DNA from: Poriferisodalis sp022821985
GTDB lineage: Bacteria > Actinomycetota > Acidimicrobiia > Acidimicrobiales > Poriferisodalaceae
Reading direction: 5' to 3'
NCBI RefSeq assembly: GCF_965219595.1
Contig: NZ_OZ244781.1
Coordinates: forward strand, 992,001-1,056,000
Length of the DNA stretch: 64,000 bases
Positions within the stretch are counted from its first letter, which is position 1. Each line of letters opens with the position of its first letter. Position numbers and translations under genes: made by a program. Positions 34,674-43,423 of the stretch are shown in pieces. A model generated the notes under the pieces. That model saw only the letters and a program-made list of their open reading frames with translations. It had not been told where the DNA came from and ran no database searches.

Positions 34674-35339
34674 TCACTTGCAGTAGTAGCTGTCGCCGCT
34701 GTCACAGAAGAACTTGTGCACAATCCGCGTGTACTCCTCATCGGTGATCTCTCCGTCCCAGAGCTTCTGATCCGCCTTCTTCAGTTCCTCGCGCTCGGTC
34801 GTGCCGTCGCCGTCGGGGTCGTTCGGGTCCGGCGTCGGCTGTTGGCTGGAGCCGCCCGAGCCGGAGCCGGAGCCGCTGTCATCGCTCGGCGGAGTCCACC
34901 CTTCCGGGATCAGCTGCGGCAGCGGCGCTTGGGTGGACGCGTACGCAAACGCGCTACATCCCCCAGCAAACGCAGCGCCGCCGGCAATCGCGCCTCCGCC
35001 ACTCCCGACGGCGATAGCTCCGCCAGCCCCGTGACACACCACGCCACCGATGGCGGCCTGCGCTGCGGGGTTGAGGTTCTGCCATGCACGCAACACGGGA
35101 GTGACCTGCTGGATGTTGGCGTTGATGCGCTGCCGCTCGGACTCGCTGAGATCCTTCACGAACGCCTCCAACCCGTTGACCACTCCCTTGGCGGCGGACG
35201 CAGCGGCGTTCTTGGTGGCTTCCGATTGCGCCTCCCAGGCCTTCGCCTCGGCATCGGTTACCTCGGCGTTGTTGTCGGCTACCCATTTCACAGCGCCGCT
35301 CAGCCAAGACCAGCCCTTCGCCAGTGCGTCCCTCACCAC
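34674..35339 (-). CDS. Orphan effector C-terminal cassette, no signal peptide
   Basis: About 221 residues from a GTG (VRDALAKGWSWLSG), matching the second half of the complete secreted proteins at 40441 and 45142. It has the same helical region, the Ala/Gly-rich hydrophobic middle (GGAIAVGSGGGAIAGGAAF), the linker GSGGSSQQPTPDPNDPDGDG, an EF-hand-like turn and a tail with CDSGDSYYC. There is no signal peptide or N-terminal module; the matching frame reaches upstream only to about 35460. This is the layout of an orphan toxin cassette in polymorphic systems. Whether it is expressed alone or kept as a recombination donor is unknown. Confidence 0.65.
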   Translation of the reverse strand: MVRDALAKGWSWLSGAVKWVADNNAEVTDAEAKAWEAQSEATKNAAASAAKGVVNGLEAFVKDLSESERQRINANIQQVTPVLRAWQNLNPAAQAAIGGVVCHGAGGAIAVGSGGGAIAGGAAFAGGCSAFAYASTQAPLPQLIPEGWTPPSDDSGSGSGSGGSSQQPTPDPNDPDGDGTTEREELKKADQKLWDGEITDEEYTRIVHKFFCDSGDSYYCK

Positions 35340-35421
35340 GCGTTGCGTGGGCCGCTGGCCCGAACCGTTGCCCGAGCCGGCGACGCCGGGCCGCTCCCAG
35401 CGAACAACCAGCCGCCGAGCC

Positions 35422-35688
35422 TCAGCCCGACGAAACCGCCTCAGCCCTGAGGCGCTGCTGCCTCACAAAACGCCGACATGACACAACGCTGAAGCACACG
35501 CAAGCCGCTAGCGATAGCAACCAAAACGCGAGCCGTTGGCCGGGCGATAGCCAATAGGTGACCAGACCCGATACGGCAGCGAACACAGGTATGAGCCAAA
35601 ACAGAAAGCCCCACCCCGATTTCGCTTGCTGTCGGTCGGGCGATGCCGCCGCTGCACTCATGGTGTCAGGGTAGCTCGCGGTGCTCAT
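35422..35688 (-). CDS. Small membrane protein, putative partner/immunity protein B
   Basis: An 88-residue protein starting MSTASYPDTMSAAAAS with two membrane helices (FLFWLIPVFAAVSGLVTYWL, LAFWLLSLAACVCFSVV) and a basic tail. Only the N-terminal NYPDTM-like pattern and the upstream spacer are shared with the A-type partners; the rest differs, in step with the different middle domain of the effector just upstream. It starts 14 nt after the effector stop. Confidence 0.65.
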   Translation of the reverse strand: MSTASYPDTMSAAAASPDRQQAKSGWGFLFWLIPVFAAVSGLVTYWLSPGQRLAFWLLSLAACVCFSVVSCRRFVRQQRLRAEAVSSG

Positions 35689-35702
35689 CGTCGTTTCCCG
35701 CC

Positions 35703-36966
35703 TCACTTGCCGCAGTAGGACGTATCGCCCTGATCGCACGCGTACTTGTACCAAATCCGCATGTATTCCTCGGGGGTGATCTCCTCGTCCCAGAGCTTCT
35801 GATCCGCCTTCGCCAGCTCGTCACGCGAGGTCGTGCCATCGCCGTCGTAGTCGCCGTCAGGATCGTCCGGGTCCGGCGTCGGCTGCTGGCTGGAGCCGCC
35901 CGAACCGCTGTCGTCGGAATCGGAATACGTATACCAAGCAACTGCTGCTGTAACGACAAGGCCGCATGTGTTCGCTAGAGCTTTCTTGCCCGCCGATGAC
36001 GCGATCCACGCGACCCATCCCGGAGCAGCAGCGCCGGCCGAGGCTGCGCTTGTCTTGACGATCACTGCGGCCAAACCGGCGCATCCTGCGGCGCCAAGCG
36101 CGCCCAGCGCTACAGCTTTAATCGTCGCTTTCGTGCGCCCGTCCGCTTCGTCCCAACGCCGTTCCAGCTCTTCGGCAAGTGCAATGCCCGCCTCACCCGG
36201 TAGGTCATTGAGATCTTCGGCCGCATCCAACCCAGCGAGCAGAGCGCGAATGGTGGTGTCTGTGTAACTCTTGTAGAGGTCCTTGAGCTTGCCCAACAAA
36301 TCGGAACTCGTGCACAGCGCCGGCTGTTTGGGCAGCGAATAAATAGTGCCGGTGCCGTCGTTGTTCTTGTTGATCGCCGCGATCAGGTCATCCGTGTAGT
36401 CGCTGCAGGGATCGTTGCTGGTGGTCGTGGAGCTACCCCCGGGAGCCGCCGCTGCCGGAGCCGCCGCCCTTTCCGTTCTTGTTCGGCTCGGTGCAGTTGG
36501 GCGGGGTGCCGGTCTGGCCGTCAGGGCACACGTCGGAGCTGCCGCCCTCGTCGGAGCCGCTGCTGTCGTCGGAGCCGGAGTCATCGCCACCGCCGGAGTC
36601 GTCGCCGCCGCTGTTGTCGTCGCTGCCGCCCGAGTCGTCGTTGTCGGTGCTGGTGCCTTCGCCTCCATCGCCGCCGTCGTTGCCGTCGTCGTCGTTGTTG
36701 GGGTCGTGGTTCTCGTTGGTGGACGGGGCCGGGTAGCAGTTCGGGTAGGTGCCGAGCATCCCCTCACCGCATGTCAGGTTTCGCTGGACCGGCGTGTGAG
36801 GGTGGTTGTAGCTCGTCTCGTTCCAGCACTGATTTCCCGCGAACGGGTCATACGCGCAGCGGCGCACGGTGACGCCGTGAGCGCCGGCGGGCGCCGCGGC
36901 TACGGCGGTGAGCGTGGACGCTGCGACGAGCAGCGCGCACAGCGCTGCGAGGGTGCGTTTGGTCAT
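35703..36966 (-). pseudogene. Secreted effector of variant B, frameshifted in a G5 tract
   Basis: The ATG at 36966 opens a signal peptide (LAALCALLVAASTLTAVAAA) and the Cys-rich N-terminus shared with the copies at 41667 and 46368, then a D/G/S-rich linker with CPDGQTGTPPNCTEPNKNG. The frame stops after GSGGSRG at 36433. Removing one G from the CCCGGGGG tract (about 36437-36445) restores a long frame to 35703. That frame carries a variant middle domain with hydrophobic helices, then the shared tail (SSQQPTPDPDDPDGDYDGDG, CDQGDTSYCGK). It is either a broken gene, a phase-variable gene or a sequencing error. Its partner gene starts 14 nt after the stop. Confidence 0.75.
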
Positions 36967-37012
36967 GGGTGGGTGCCTCCGGGCGTGCTGGGCGGATGTG
37001 GGCGATCCGTGT

Positions 37013-37070
37013 CCGCGCCGGCTGCAACGGGGAACCCATGCAACTGATGCCGTCCGTGCAGCCGGCGCGG
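37013..37070 (-). promoter_or_regulatory. 14-bp inverted repeat in the effector leader
   Basis: CCGCGCCGGCTGCA (37013-37026) and its reverse complement (37057-37070) flank 30 nt in the 5' leader of the effector gene, 47-104 nt before its start codon. The same dyad lies at 41714-41771 and 46415-46472. It could be an operator or an RNA hairpin controlling expression. Confidence 0.6.
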
Positions 37071-37422
37071 TCACGAATCGTTCGTTTTGCGCACGCCCGA
37101 ATCGGACAGCAACCGACATCTGGGGCCCGTCGACGAATGGACGCGCCCAGAGGGGCACGAGAGGCGGAAGCCCAGCAGTCATGGGGGTTTGGGGCTCTCG
37201 GCCGTGGCCGCGCCCGCTCAGCGCCCGGCAGGTGCGCGGCCGGGTTGCGGGGCCTGTCCGGGTCAGGTACTATACGAACATATATCGCGCATCAGAAACG
37301 CGTGCCCTGCCAGTGGACACCGACGCCGAACCGGCACCGCGCAGCCTCGCGCAAGCGGCCCGCCCGAGCCGAATATCGCCGCTCGGCCGAACGCCGAGAC
37401 AGCGGCCGGCGGGCAGGAAGAG

Positions 37423-38442
37423 CTAGGCGGCAGCCAGGGTCTCCGCTATCTGGACAGCGTTGAGCGCTGCGCCTTTGCGGAGATTGTCTCCTGCCACGAA
37501 CAGCGCCAAGCCGTGCTCGACGGTGGGGTCGCGGCGGATACGGCCGACATAGGACGGATCGCGGCCTGCCGCTTGCAGCGGCGTCGGCACGTCGGCCAGT
37601 TCCACGCCCGGCGCCTCGGCCAGCAGCTCCGTTGCCCGCTCGGGCGAGATCGCTCGCTCAAAACGCAGGTTCAGCGACAGCGAGTGGCCGGTGAACACCG
37701 GCACCCGCACGCATGTGCCCGACACTGCCAGATCGGGAATGCCCAGGATCTTGCGGCTCTCGAAGCGGAGCTTCTGCTCCTCGTCGGTCTCGCCGGAGCC
37801 GTCATCGACGAAGCTGCCCGCCTGGGCCAGCACGTTGTGGGCGATCGGCCCAGGGAACTTGTCCGGCGCAGGATGGCTGACAGCGTCACCGTCGTAGGCG
37901 AGCGCTGCGGCACCTTCCTTCGTCGCGGCCAGCGCCTGGTCGAGTTCGTCGACACCAGCCAGGCCAGCACCGGACACGGCTTGGTAGGTGGCAGCCACCA
38001 TGGACACGAGGCCAGCTTCGGCATGCAGCGGCGCCAGCACCGGCATCGCCGCCATCGTCGTGCAGTTGGGATTGGCGATGATGCCCTTCGGCGCGTTGAA
38101 CACCTCTTTCGCGTTCACCTCGGGCACCACCAGCGGGACGTCGGGGTCCATGCGCCACGCAGACGAGTTGTCGATCACCGTGGGGCCTTGGGCGGCAACC
38201 CGCACGGCGATGGCCTTCGACGTGGTCTTGCCTGCCGAGAACAGCGCAATGTCGAGACCGCCGAAGTCGGCCCCGGCGGCATCCTCGACGGCAATCTCAG
38301 ACCCGTTCCAGCCCAGCGTACGGCCAGCCGAACGGGCCGACGCGAAGAGCCGCAGCTCGTCGATCGGGAATGCTCGCTCGGCCAAAATAGCCCGCATCAC
38401 ACCGCCCACCTGGCCGGTGGCCCCAACGATTCCTACACGCAT
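37423..38442 (-). CDS. asd: Aspartate-semialdehyde dehydrogenase, repeat copy 1
   Basis: A 339-residue Asd. The NADP-binding start is VGIVGATGQVGGVM, the catalytic Cys is in IIANPNCTTMAAM, and the His and acidic residues are in FTGHSLSLNLRFERAI. It reduces aspartyl phosphate to the semialdehyde for Lys, Met, Thr and diaminopimelate synthesis, after LysC. An identical copy is at 42124, and the remnant of a third, diverged one is at 46767 beside lysC. Upstream are the structured element and the divergent DUF3467 operon. Confidence 0.96.
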   Translation of the reverse strand: MRVGIVGATGQVGGVMRAILAERAFPIDELRLFASARSAGRTLGWNGSEIAVEDAAGADFGGLDIALFSAGKTTSKAIAVRVAAQGPTVIDNSSAWRMDPDVPLVVPEVNAKEVFNAPKGIIANPNCTTMAAMPVLAPLHAEAGLVSMVAATYQAVSGAGLAGVDELDQALAATKEGAAALAYDGDAVSHPAPDKFPGPIAHNVLAQAGSFVDDGSGETDEEQKLRFESRKILGIPDLAVSGTCVRVPVFTGHSLSLNLRFERAISPERATELLAEAPGVELADVPTPLQAAGRDPSYVGRIRRDPTVEHGLALFVAGDNLRKGAALNAVQIAETLAAA

Positions 38443-38489
38443 GGAACCGAGGCTACCGAGGCACTCTCAGCGGTCTGTTGTGAATTACT

Positions 38490-38606
38490 GGGGTGGGCGG
38501 GGGCAGGCGCACCCGTGCTTCAAACAAGCGCAGCGCCGCCCACTGCAGGGTGGACGGGCTGTGGCGCTGCGAACTGCGCGCGGGCACACCTGCCCCCGCC
38601 CACCCC
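38490..38606. repeat. ~115-nt structured element, copy 3
   Basis: Outer arms 38490-38507 and 38589-38606 pair over 18 bp, and inner arms 38529-38537 and 38563-38571 over 9 bp. The conserved internal strands are present. It lies between divergent asd and the DUF3467 gene. It is nearly identical to the copy at 48281 upstream of lysC and much less like copies 1 and 2 in its arms. Confidence 0.85.
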
Positions 38607-38722
38607 TCCTCTTGTGTGTTCTTCCATCCAGTCCGAGTCCGATCCGCAAACTTGACGATGCAGTCGGCGCTTCGAGTGCTCCCGCGGCTGCACACCACGA
38701 TGGGGCGGCCTAGTGTGCGCGC

Positions 38723-39034
38723 ATGGCAGACCAGCCGACATCGCAGGAGCTCACCTTTCGGCTCGACGACGATGTCTCACCTGGCGGCGTATATGCGAAC
38801 TTTGCAGGGGTCTGGCACACTGAACATGAGTTCACAATCGACTTTGCCGCGCTGCCGCACTCACCGACCGGCCCCAACTCCGAATCTGTTGAGGGCCTGG
38901 TCGTCGCCAGAGTGAAGATTCCGCCCTCTGTGATCTTTGCCATCGCCCGAGCCATCTCCGAGAATGTTGCGAAATTTGAGACCCAGTACGGTGCGCTGAC
39001 GCCACCGCCGCCTGAACCGCAGGATCGACCATGA
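38723..39034 (+). CDS. DUF3467-family protein
   Basis: A 103-residue protein. DDDVSPGGVYANFAGVWHTE, then FTIDFAALP and ARVKIPPSVIFAIARAI match the DUF3467 pattern of a small beta-rich domain with no known function. The tail is Pro-rich. It is the first of three overlapping genes (ATGA to the next). Confidence 0.85.
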   Translation: MADQPTSQELTFRLDDDVSPGGVYANFAGVWHTEHEFTIDFAALPHSPTGPNSESVEGLVVARVKIPPSVIFAIARAISENVAKFETQYGALTPPPPEPQDRP

Positions 39035-39267
39035 ACACAGTCACCAGCTCCGAACAACGTCGAGACCACTTCACCTACAAGCAGCGGATGCCAGCACCCG
39101 CGGGCCGCGACGACCTCGAAGCGCTCGAAGCGCTCGCCATCCGTGATGCATGCAGTCGCGCATGGGCAGATCACCAAGAACGTGTCGCTCAAGGTCTCAC
39201 CTACGGCGACCCGGTCTCTGCGGCCGAACTCCAGGAACGCATCGCCGAGCTCCGCACGACGGGGTGA
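39031..39267 (+). CDS. Small helical protein, antitoxin-like in position
   Basis: A 78-residue charged helical protein starting in the stop of the DUF3467 gene (ATGA) and overlapping the next gene (GTGA). Size, composition (LEALEALAIRDACSRAWADHQ) and tight coupling to a second small basic protein resemble a toxin-antitoxin pair, but no family is recognised, so the role is inference only. Confidence 0.6.
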   Translation: MNTVTSSEQRRDHFTYKQRMPAPAGRDDLEALEALAIRDACSRAWADHQERVAQGLTYGDPVSAAELQERIAELRTTG

Positions 39268-39551
39268 ACGCCCCCAGCGGGTGGCGTTGGTTCGAAATCG
39301 ACGCTCCACTCAATGAATGGAGCACCGGCCGCAGCCTCGCAGAAGTGATCGCAGCACACGAGGCGCTTCTGCACATCACCGCGATGCCGTTGGAGGTACG
39401 ACCTGGGCAACCGCTCCCCGAGGCCGCACCCAACAACCTCGTCCGCTACGTCGACCACGGTGACATCCGCGTCATTTTCTTGGTCACCCACCCGATCATC
39501 GCCGACGGGCTGCGTCTCATACGGATCACGCCCCGCCCCGGTACGCACTGA
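39264..39551 (+). CDS. Small protein, third gene of the DUF3467 operon
   Basis: A 95-residue protein starting at GTG in the preceding stop (GTGA). It shows a mixed alpha/beta pattern (WRWFEIDAPLNEWSTG, LVRYVDHGDIRVIFLVTHP, LRLIRITPRPG). The strand-turn-strand end loosely resembles RelE/ParE-like folds, but catalytic residues cannot be claimed. It ends 92 nt before the IS1380 fragment. Confidence 0.6.
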   Translation: MNAPSGWRWFEIDAPLNEWSTGRSLAEVIAAHEALLHITAMPLEVRPGQPLPEAAPNNLVRYVDHGDIRVIFLVTHPIIADGLRLIRITPRPGTH

Positions 39552-39643
39552 GCCCGGATCCACCGGTGGGGGTTGGGGTTGGTTCGTGTCCGCCGGAAAG
39601 GCCTCCTGACGTGGCGTTTTGCCGTTGAGGATTGTTCGGCGTG

Positions 39644-40015
39644 ATGCCAGGTCGGGAGAAACTCTCCGTGAGCACGATAACGCAGGGTCTGGATCGGGTG
39701 GAGGCAGTGTTCGACGACGGGTCTTTGGTCGCGGACGCGGGTCTGTTGCTGGCGGGCACGCTGATGGATCGGCTGGGCCTGGAGGGGCTGATCGATGAGG
39801 CCGTGACGCCGCCGGGGGCGGGCCGCGGGGCGGGCGCGAAGGTGCTGCCGACGGTGTGCTCGATGCTGGTGGGCGGATCCTTCTTCTCCGATGTTGATCG
39901 GCTGCGGGCCGGCTCGACGGGGGCGGTGCTGGCGTTCGCGCCGGTGGCGCCTTCGACTTTGGGGTCGTTCATGCGGTCCTTCACGTGGGGTCATGTGCGC
40001 CAGCTCGACCGCGTT
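39644..40015 (+). pseudogene. IS1380-family transposase, N-terminal fragment
   Basis: About 124 residues match the start of IS1380 transposases: LVADAGLLLAGTLMDRLGL, a CSMLVGGSFFSDVDRLRAG region and STLGSFMRSFTWGHVRQLDR. The full protein is about 450 residues; here it is cut where the sequence changes to the partner-gene end (ACCGCCTCAGCC at 40016). This shows that a transposon copy was present and was partly deleted when the unit was assembled. Confidence 0.85.
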
Positions 40016-40021
40016 ACCGCC

Positions 40022-40426
40022 TCAGCCACGCGACGCGCCCGCCTCACGAAACCCGTACACCACACGACGCGGATCGGCTGGCGGCTCGGGCCGCGCTCTG
40101 CCGAGCGCGGCCCGCTCGACGCTCAGAACGCGCCGCTGCTGCCAGCGGGCCAGCAGCGGCAGAACCGCCAGCCAGTAGATCGCCAGCGTTCCCGTCGCCG
40201 CTAGGAACACAGGGAGCACGGGGAGTTGAAGCGGGGTCCAGCCGATCGCTAGGCCCCCCAGCACTGCGGATGCTGCTCCTGCAGGTGCTCCGGTAGCGAG
40301 GAAGACCAGCCGTTCGCAGCGGTCGCGAGCGCGTAGCCCTTTCAGCCCTTTCACGACTAACAATCGCCAGGATGGCTTAGGCGATGTGCTCGTACGCATG
40401 GTGTCAGGGTAGTTCGCGGCGGTCAT
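40022..40426 (-). CDS. Small membrane protein, putative partner/immunity protein A (unit 1)
   Basis: A 134-residue protein starting MTAANYPDTMRTSTS. Membrane helices (LVFLATGAPAGAASAVLGGL, VFLAATGTLAIYWLAVLPLL) are followed by a basic C-terminus (RRVLSVERAALGRARPEPP). It is close to the protein at 34261 and identical to the one at 44723. It starts 14 nt after the effector stop, behind GGCGGGAAACG as possible ribosome-binding site. Its role as an immunity protein is inferred from position, size and membrane nature. Confidence 0.72.
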   Translation of the reverse strand: MTAANYPDTMRTSTSPKPSWRLLVVKGLKGLRARDRCERLVFLATGAPAGAASAVLGGLAIGWTPLQLPVLPVFLAATGTLAIYWLAVLPLLARWQQRRVLSVERAALGRARPEPPADPRRVVYGFREAGASRG

Positions 40427-40440
40427 CGTCGTTTCCCGCC

Positions 40441-41667
40441 TCACTTGCCGCAGTAGTAGCTGTCGCCACGGTCGCACCAGGACTTGTAGATGATCCGGTA
40501 ATACTCCGCGTCGGTGAGTTCCCCGGCCTCGTATCTGAGGGCTGCCTCGTGCGCTTCCTCGGCTGTGGTCTCGCCGTCGCCGTCGTAGTCGCCGTCGGGA
40601 TCGTCCGGGTCCGGCGTCGGCTGCTGGCTGGAGCCGCCCGAGCCGCTGTCATCGCTCGGCGGGGTCCACCCTTCCGGGATCAGCTGCGGCAGCGGCGCTT
40701 GGGTGGACCCGTACGCCAACACGCCACATCCCGTAGCAAACGCAGCGCCGCCGGGAGTCAAGGCTCCGGCACTCCCGGCGCTGATAGCTCCGCCGGCCCC
40801 GTAACACACAGCGGCGCCGACGGCGGCCTGCGCTGCGGGGTTGAGGTTCTGCCATGCACGCAACACGGGAGTGACCTGCTGGATGTTGGCGTTGATGCGC
40901 TGCCGCTCGGACTCGCTGAGATCCTTCACGAACGCTTCCAACCCGTCGGCCACTCCCTTGGCGGCGGACGCAGCGGCGTTCTTGGTGGCTTCCGATTGCG
41001 CCTCCCAGGCCTTCGCCTCGGCATCGGTTACCTCGGCGTTGTTGTCGGCTACCCATTTCACAGCGCCGCTCAGCCAAGACCAGCCCTTCGCCAGCGCGTC
41101 CCTCACCACGCGTTGCGTGGGCCGCTGGCCCGAACCGCTGCCCGAGCCTGAGCCGCCGCCCTTTCCGTTCTTGTTCGGCTCGGTGCAGTTCGGCGGCGTG
41201 CCGGTCTGCCCGTCAGGGCACACGTCATCGGAGCCGCCCTCGCCGGAGCTGGAGTCGTCGCTGCCTCCGTCGTCGGCGTTCTTGGGGTCGGGCTTGTTGT
41301 CGTCGCTGCCCGTGTCGTCATCACCGCCGTCGCCGCTGTCGTTGTCGGTGCTGGTGCCTTCGCCTCCATCGCCGCCGTCGTTGCCGTCGTCGTCGTTGTT
41401 GGGGTCGTGGTTCTCGTTGGTGGACGGGGCCGGGTAGCAGTTCGGGTAGGTGCCGAGCATCCCCTCACCGCATGTCAGGTTTCGCTGGACCGGCGTGTGA
41501 GGGTGGTTGTAGCTCGTCTCGTTCCAGCACTGATTTCCCGCGAACGGGTCATACGCGCAGCGGCGCACGGTGACGCCGTGAGCGCCGGCGGGCGCCGCGG
41601 CTACGGCGGTGAGCGTGGACGCTGCGACGAGCAGCGCGCACAGCGCTGCGAGGGTGCGTTTGGTCAT
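40441..41667 (-). CDS. Secreted multi-domain effector-like protein, variant A (spans units 1-2)
   Basis: A 408-residue protein. Residues 1-27 are a signal peptide. An N-terminal Cys-containing module follows (AYDPFAGNQCWNE, NLTCGEGMLGTYPNCYP), then a long Asp/Gly/Ser linker with CPDGQTGTPPNCTEPN. A helical domain (VRDALAKGWSWLSGAVKWV) leads to an Ala/Gly-rich hydrophobic stretch with two Cys (GGAISAGSAGALTPGGAAF). An EF-hand-like DYDGDGETTAEE and a tail with CDRGDSYYCGK end it. The hydrophobic middle suggests a membrane-active or pore-forming role, with the membrane protein 14 nt downstream as partner. No named family is recognised. Ribosome-binding site GGAGG is present. Confidence 0.72.
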   Translation of the reverse strand: MTKRTLAALCALLVAASTLTAVAAAPAGAHGVTVRRCAYDPFAGNQCWNETSYNHPHTPVQRNLTCGEGMLGTYPNCYPAPSTNENHDPNNDDDGNDGGDGGEGTSTDNDSGDGGDDDTGSDDNKPDPKNADDGGSDDSSSGEGGSDDVCPDGQTGTPPNCTEPNKNGKGGGSGSGSGSGQRPTQRVVRDALAKGWSWLSGAVKWVADNNAEVTDAEAKAWEAQSEATKNAAASAAKGVADGLEAFVKDLSESERQRINANIQQVTPVLRAWQNLNPAAQAAVGAAVCYGAGGAISAGSAGALTPGGAAFATGCGVLAYGSTQAPLPQLIPEGWTPPSDDSGSGGSSQQPTPDPDDPDGDYDGDGETTAEEAHEAALRYEAGELTDAEYYRIIYKSWCDRGDSYYCGK

Positions 41668-41713
41668 GGGTGGGTGCCTCCGGGCGTGCTGGGCGGATGT
41701 GGGCGATCCGTGT

Positions 41714-41771
41714 CCGCGCCGGCTGCAACGGGGAACCCATGCAACTGATGCCGTCCGTGCAGCCGGCGCGG
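41714..41771 (-). promoter_or_regulatory. Effector leader inverted repeat, unit 2 copy
   Basis: The same 14-bp dyad with a 30-nt spacer as at 37013, in front of the effector start at 41667. Confidence 0.6.
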
Positions 41772-42123
41772 TCACGAATCGTTCGTTTTGCGCACGCCCG
41801 AATCGGACAGCAACCGACATCTGGGGCCCGTCGACGAATGGACGCGCCCAGAGGGGCACGAGAGGCGGAAGCCCAGCAGTCATGGGGGTTTGGGGCTCTC
41901 GGCCGTGGCCGCGCCCGCTCAGCGCCCGGCAGGTGCGCGGCCGGGTTGCGGGGCCTGTCCGGGTCAGGTACTATACGAACATATATCGCGCATCAGAAAC
42001 GCGTGCCCTGCCAGTGGACACCGACGCCGAACCGGCACCGCGCAGCCTCGCGCAAGCGGCCCGCCCGAGCCGAATATCGCCGCTCGGCCGAACGCCGAGA
42101 CAGCGGCCGGCGGGCAGGAAGAG

Positions 42124-43143
42124 CTAGGCGGCAGCCAGGGTCTCCGCTATCTGGACAGCGTTGAGCGCTGCGCCTTTGCGGAGATTGTCTCCTGCCACGA
42201 ACAGCGCCAAGCCGTGCTCGACGGTGGGGTCGCGGCGGATACGGCCGACATAGGACGGATCGCGGCCTGCCGCTTGCAGCGGCGTCGGCACGTCGGCCAG
42301 TTCCACGCCCGGCGCCTCGGCCAGCAGCTCCGTTGCCCGCTCGGGCGAGATCGCTCGCTCAAAACGCAGGTTCAGCGACAGCGAGTGGCCGGTGAACACC
42401 GGCACCCGCACGCATGTGCCCGACACTGCCAGATCGGGAATGCCCAGGATCTTGCGGCTCTCGAAGCGGAGCTTCTGCTCCTCGTCGGTCTCGCCGGAGC
42501 CGTCATCGACGAAGCTGCCCGCCTGGGCCAGCACGTTGTGGGCGATCGGCCCAGGGAACTTGTCCGGCGCAGGATGGCTGACAGCGTCACCGTCGTAGGC
42601 GAGCGCTGCGGCACCTTCCTTCGTCGCGGCCAGCGCCTGGTCGAGTTCGTCGACACCAGCCAGGCCAGCACCGGACACGGCTTGGTAGGTGGCAGCCACC
42701 ATGGACACGAGGCCAGCTTCGGCATGCAGCGGCGCCAGCACCGGCATCGCCGCCATCGTCGTGCAGTTGGGATTGGCGATGATGCCCTTCGGCGCGTTGA
42801 ACACCTCTTTCGCGTTCACCTCGGGCACCACCAGCGGGACGTCGGGGTCCATGCGCCACGCAGACGAGTTGTCGATCACCGTGGGGCCTTGGGCGGCAAC
42901 CCGCACGGCGATGGCCTTCGACGTGGTCTTGCCTGCCGAGAACAGCGCAATGTCGAGACCGCCGAAGTCGGCCCCGGCGGCATCCTCGACGGCAATCTCA
43001 GACCCGTTCCAGCCCAGCGTACGGCCAGCCGAACGGGCCGACGCGAAGAGCCGCAGCTCGTCGATCGGGAATGCTCGCTCGGCCAAAATAGCCCGCATCA
43101 CACCGCCCACCTGGCCGGTGGCCCCAACGATTCCTACACGCAT
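42124..43143 (-). CDS. asd: Aspartate-semialdehyde dehydrogenase, repeat copy 2
   Basis: Identical in protein sequence to the gene at 37423, including the catalytic Cys (IIANPNCTTMAAM). With two identical intact copies and one decayed relative at 46767, enzyme supply must come from these units, and unequal crossing-over between units would change asd dosage. Confidence 0.96.
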   Translation of the reverse strand: MRVGIVGATGQVGGVMRAILAERAFPIDELRLFASARSAGRTLGWNGSEIAVEDAAGADFGGLDIALFSAGKTTSKAIAVRVAAQGPTVIDNSSAWRMDPDVPLVVPEVNAKEVFNAPKGIIANPNCTTMAAMPVLAPLHAEAGLVSMVAATYQAVSGAGLAGVDELDQALAATKEGAAALAYDGDAVSHPAPDKFPGPIAHNVLAQAGSFVDDGSGETDEEQKLRFESRKILGIPDLAVSGTCVRVPVFTGHSLSLNLRFERAISPERATELLAEAPGVELADVPTPLQAAGRDPSYVGRIRRDPTVEHGLALFVAGDNLRKGAALNAVQIAETLAAA

Positions 43144-43190
43144 GGAACCGAGGCTACCGAGGCACTCTCAGCGGTCTGTTGTGAATTACT

Positions 43191-43307
43191 GGGGTGGGCG
43201 GGGGCAGGCGCACCCGTGCTTCAAACAAGCGCAGCGCCGCCCACTGCAGGGTGGACGGGCTGTGGCGCTGCGAACTGCGCGCGGGCACACCTGCCCCCGC
43301 CCACCCC
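43191..43307. repeat. ~115-nt structured element, copy 4
   Basis: Repeat-unit duplicate of copy 3 (offset 4,701), with the same arms and conserved internal strands. Confidence 0.85.
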
Positions 43308-43423
43308 TCCTCTTGTGTGTTCTTCCATCCAGTCCGAGTCCGATCCGCAAACTTGACGATGCAGTCGGCGCTTCGAGTGCTCCCGCGGCTGCACACCACG
43401 ATGGGGCGGCCTAGTGTGCGCGC

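Larger units (their letters stand above)
36637..41337. repeat. 4,701-bp tandem repeat unit 1
   Basis: Sequence from 36637 onward recurs at 41338 and 46039, offset exactly 4,701, with all encoded proteins identical between units 1 and 2. The unit holds the 5' part of one effector gene, asd, a structured element, three small genes, an IS1380 fragment, the partner gene and the 3' part of the next effector. The boundary falls within the Asp/Gly/Ser-coding linker of the effector gene, about codon 110. Confidence 0.95.

Noticed and set aside
37087..38655. 522-codon plus-strand frame opposite asd (and its duplicate at 41788)
   Set aside because: It covers asd in antisense, then runs through the structured element; no recognisable domain and His/Arg-rich composition.
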